From Pontederia crassipes (Eukaryota > Streptophyta > Magnoliopsida > Commelinales > Pontederiaceae): a stretch of DNA of 64,000 nt. Location: positions 25,618,552-25,682,551 of the forward strand of contig CM060183.1 of the NCBI GenBank assembly GCA_030549335.1, written 5' to 3'. Shown here in pieces: positions 60,371 through 64,000 of the stretch (position 1 is the first letter of the stretch; every line of letters begins with the position of its first letter). The translations under genes and the position numbers were made by a program. The notes beneath the pieces are model-generated. The model was not told the origin of the DNA. It was given only the letters and a program-made list of their open reading frames with translations, and searched no databases.

Positions 60371-62840
60371 TATAACGCTCCGAGACACACGTGATTTTCA
60401 CGTACTCAGAATCTTTTCAGAGACACTACACAATTCTCTATAAAATAATTTTATGAAAATATAAGCTATAAGATGCGAATAATAGGAACTAATCAATGAC
60501 TTAATTTAGAGTCAACTCTATGCCATGTGCAACATCCATCTGCCACTGAGCTGAGCCACCTGTAGAATCATCCTCTATATCAATCCTCTCACCTACACAG
60601 GTCCAAGTACAGAAAAAATTCATGAGTATAAAAATACTTAGTATGTAGGATCTAACCACGATTAATAATCAATAATGCTCATTATAGAAATAATAAATCA
60701 ATTGAGCAAATCACATAATACTATACGGATCATGATATCAATATAACAATGAAAATCCATATGGCAATAGGTCCATAATCAATGCTCAAGAGATATGATC
60801 AATAACATAATGATTGAGCAACTAGAACAATTCAACGCCATAATCAATAAGTCAATGGAATAGTTGATCAATATAACGATATAACAATGGGTCTATAGAA
60901 CAATGAACCAATAAGCAATAGATGGATCAACACAACTATGGATCAATATAACTACAGATCTGATGGACCAGGCTAAGGTCAGAAGATCAATAAATAATGA
61001 TAACAATTAACCATTAACAATTTTAATAGGCCTAATCAATATGGCATTATTCAATTAACAATTTCTAATTCAATAATCAATTGTCATTGGCCAATAATAA
61101 TTTTTATTCAATTCAATGGACGGAGGCAATGTCAGTAAATGCCAATATTCGAATGATCATGATATATACAATTCAATTCAATTTTCATTCTATTCGATTC
61201 AATTCAATTCACTTTCCAATTTAATTATCAATGTTAGGAGTTATCCAATACAATGGGGAGCGCTCGATCAATTAAGAGAAACTTCATGTCTCTTTCATGT
61301 AAGCCAGTGGGGGATCCAACCATGGCAAGTCACCTTCCAATAATAGCGCTAACAATGATTTGTGATGATGAGGACCATAGCCAATCATATGATAGCCATA
61401 GGTTCTCTAAAGGATGACGTCTCAAACCTTTATATACACTATATGCCCCATATAATAACAATATGACCCAGGGGACTTAAAGACAATGAAGAACATGAAG
61501 ACTCAGTAACTTTCAGCTTTTATCTTATTTACCTAACACATCTATCTTTTTCTAATTTAGTTTAAGTAAAACAAGACTCAATTAGGAAGAAAACTAACAG
61601 ATCAATAACAATGGAATCAATATGATGTTGATAGAATCATGTGTGTTGATACGAAAATCAAGATGATAACAAAATGATCGGATACTACACCCATGTGATC
61701 AGAGATGATAAATATAATATCGGATATGATGACAATATGATCAATATGATGATGATATGATCTGAAATGATTAACATCAATAACAATTTAATTAACTATA
61801 ATCCTGAATGCCAAATCACCTTTTCTGCCTCCAGAACTCGATCCGTGTCGGGTAGAATCTGAGCCGTGTTCGAGGAACGTTAAATATGTCTAGGCCAGAG
61901 TAAATCCATGTCGGGTTGATCTCGATTCACATTCTCCATTCAATGCGCCGCAACTCGAGCCGTGCCAACACTAAACTCAGGTCGAGCGATAGGAAACTCG
62001 GGCCGGGTTCTATGAACTCGGTCCGGTTCCAACTCTAAATCGCATCGAGTTCCATGGAACCCGGGCCGGGCAGAACAGAGCTCGGACCAGGTTTTGCCGC
62101 CGACGGGAAGTTGCGATACGATGCGACTTTCCGACCACCATAACTATGTTGTATTATATCTGATCGATGTAAAATCTATATAAATGAAATCTCGATACAT
62201 AGGAGAAGAGAATAGAATTCCATGTCATGAAAAACCGACGTCATGGGGATCCCCTACATACCTAAAGTTGACTGAAAAACTAACTGAAATTCTTCTACTG
62301 GAAATCTGAACAAATAATGAACTTTGGACGACGATTGTTTTCAATCCACGTCCTGAAACTCACGATCACTACTTAGAAGATAATCTCCTATATGCAGGCT
62401 TCAAAATCTGCCATCGAGTGCTCTATGGAATCTCTCGATTTGCATGAAAATGAGAGACAAAGTGGGGCTCGTGGTGTAGAAATTATCTTTTGCCAATAAG
62501 AGTTTCCAGTCACCTTTTAATGCCTATTTATAGTTTTAGGCTAGGATTTCCACTTCTATTAGGCCTTGGACTATTTTAGAATCAATCTTGACCATCAATC
62601 AATAATTAATCACTCCTTAATTTCTCGAACTTAATTAAATCTGAATTAACTTAATAATCCCATAATATCTCCGTAACAATTTCACCCCTTCTTAAATTCC
62701 ATCGTATCTTTCCAATTTATCTCATAATTTCTCCCAATTTTGGAATTAAATAATTCCACAATAATGGATAATGATTTTCCAAATCCTAACAACCAATTAA
62801 AATATATCTCATTTATTTTTGAAAAATCCAGGTCATTACA
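60371..62840 (-). mobile_element. 3' LTR of a Ty3/gypsy (chromovirus-like) element, 2,470 bp
   Basis: On the minus strand the LTR begins TGTAATGACCTGG at 62840, directly after a purine-rich AAGGAAGTTATGA tract, and ends near 60371 (GGAGCGTTATA, a worn form of the GGCGTTACA end). TGTAATGACC starts and GGAGCGTTAYA ends are common in plant Tekay/Reina-type LTRs. It contains a GC-rich zone of cgggccgggttc motifs (61840-62100). Confidence 0.72.
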
Positions 62841-64000
62841 TCATAACTTCCTTAAAAATAAATTCGTCCTCGAATTTGCATAAAAGAATCATTCTATCTG
62901 GACAATTCTGGGAAGTCCTTTCCCATTTCTATGATGTGACCATGCCATCTTTACTATGAGCGTCATTATGTTCTTCAAGTGCTTGGTCTAATATTTCAGT
63001 ATCCCTATTAGTTGCTCTGCATATGTCAGAGCTTTATTCCGATTTAATTCCTCCAATCTCACTATATTAGCATGTGATTTTTCTGTTTCACGTAGGTTGA
63101 CTTCAACCTCCTTAAAATAAATGTCCATCAAGTTTCCGACAAACCGATTCCATTTGATGGACATGAAGTGAGATATCCTGTTGAGTAATGGAATTCATCA
63201 TTATTTTGTTTTTTTACTCATAATGTGAGGTTCCAACTTCTATACTGCAACATATGACATTTGATACTCCACTTTCTTCTATTATCATACTAGGCACCTT
63301 GTAATGAACTCGGCCACATTCTTCTTCAGGTTGTTCCACCGTAAGGTTCATTGCAAGTCGATGTACACCCTTGTGCTTCAAGGATGGATAGCGAACTCTG
63401 CCTCATGGCATTCATCTGACACCTCTTCTTAATGCTTCAATCTTAGGAATTGACAATCGTTCCTTACATATAATCACTTCATCCGTGGTTGAAGAATGTG
63501 TAGAATTTTGGTCGCATGACTTGAGTAGGTGATCGTGCTCTTCATCACTTGGTTGTGTCCCGTTGATTCTCAATAACAATTTTTTTTAATTGCATGGTGA
63601 GATGTGCCATTATCCTTGCACCATTGTTTTCGATCGCCGAACTGAGTTGGATGATTCCATTACTCCTCTTCCATCGGCTCGCTCTCAGGTAAGCAAGTGA
63701 TCCCTCACATTTCCTATTTAAGGTATAACTGAGTTTGTCCCCTTTTTTTCTTTAGTGGTATCTATTTGCAAACTCGTAACCTTTCATAATTTCGATCTAC
63801 CTTCTTTAATGCATGTCTAAATCTTTTGTAAGGTCCGTGAAAATAATATCACCAACTTTTGTGGGGTAAGACTTCAACTGTCGATCTCACATCATGCGTT
63901 GAGTATTTCTTTTTCTTTGATGCATGGGCTACACGTCCTAAGTTGGTGTCAGAAGACATAATCTCCTTGGTATGAAGGCATCATCCGAATAAACGTCATC
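62841..64000 (-). pseudogene. Decayed Ty3/gypsy pol (RNase H, integrase zinc domain, C-terminus)
   Basis: On the minus strand, near the right edge VAHASKKKKYSTHD (about 63890-63932) matches the RNase H block ASRQL...HEKNYPTHD. Next, 63423-63464 gives RLSIPKIEALRR and 63382-63420 gives SDECHEAEFAIHP, then 63288-63338 gives WNNLKKNVAEFITRCLV: together the HHCC zinc-binding start of a gypsy integrase. Close to the LTR, 62850-62879 reads FEDEFIFKE before a stop, like chromovirus C-termini. Frames shift repeatedly, and the integrase core is missing or unrecognisable. The element continues beyond the window. Confidence 0.8.

Noticed and set aside
1..64000. tRNA, rRNA, known miRNA hairpins, CRISPR arrays or bacterial-type operons
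   Set aside because: Looked for T-arm motifs, several conserved miRNA sequences and regular spacer arrays by eye; none was found, and the window is plant nuclear DNA.

Overview
This window is nuclear DNA of a flowering plant. All three host genes belong to plant families (BSD-domain, VQ-motif and U-box/ARM proteins). They sit in very AT-rich intergenic DNA full of plant transposon classes: CACTA, Mutator-like, Tourist-like, L1 LINE and Ty3/gypsy or Ty1/copia LTR elements. The GC-rich 5' ends of the genes against an AT-rich background suggest a monocot, but this is inference and I do not name a species.

Layout. 1-800: first exon and promoter of a BSD-domain gene (minus strand, cut by the left edge). 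1.7-5.6 kb: a dead LINE, a short LTR and three exact-length 761-bp tandem units. 7.3-9.9 kb: a 2,547-bp Mutator-like element with 9-bp target duplications. 10.5-15.5 kb: a decayed CACTA element on the minus strand with transposase remnants, spliced-looking extra exons, a 39-bp array and subterminal palindromes. 15.6-18.8 kb: retroelement debris. 22.8-23.5 kb: an intact VQ-motif gene with its TATA box. 23.5-42 kb: gene-poor DNA with several small inverted-repeat elements. 42.2-43.6 kb: an intact intronless U-box/ARM E3 ligase gene of the PUB30/PUB31 type. 44-51 kb: gene-poor DNA with microsatellites. 51.7-54.1 kb: a second Mutator-like element carrying a two-exon GRF zinc-finger gene whose 5' splice site reads AT instead of GT. 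55.5-58.9 kb: a Tourist-like element split by a 2.8-kb solo LTR. 60.4-64 kb: a 2.5-kb LTR followed by decayed Ty3/gypsy pol on the minus strand, running off the right edge.

The three host genes are unrelated and do not form a pathway. The most informative content is in the mobile elements. The two Mutator-like elements share a terminal signature (TAATGGGTRTCC) followed at once by a palindrome, and both have GC-rich arms around an AT-rich centre. Their insertion histories can be read from paralogous empty sites inside the same window. No tRNA, rRNA, CRISPR or prokaryotic-type system was seen.
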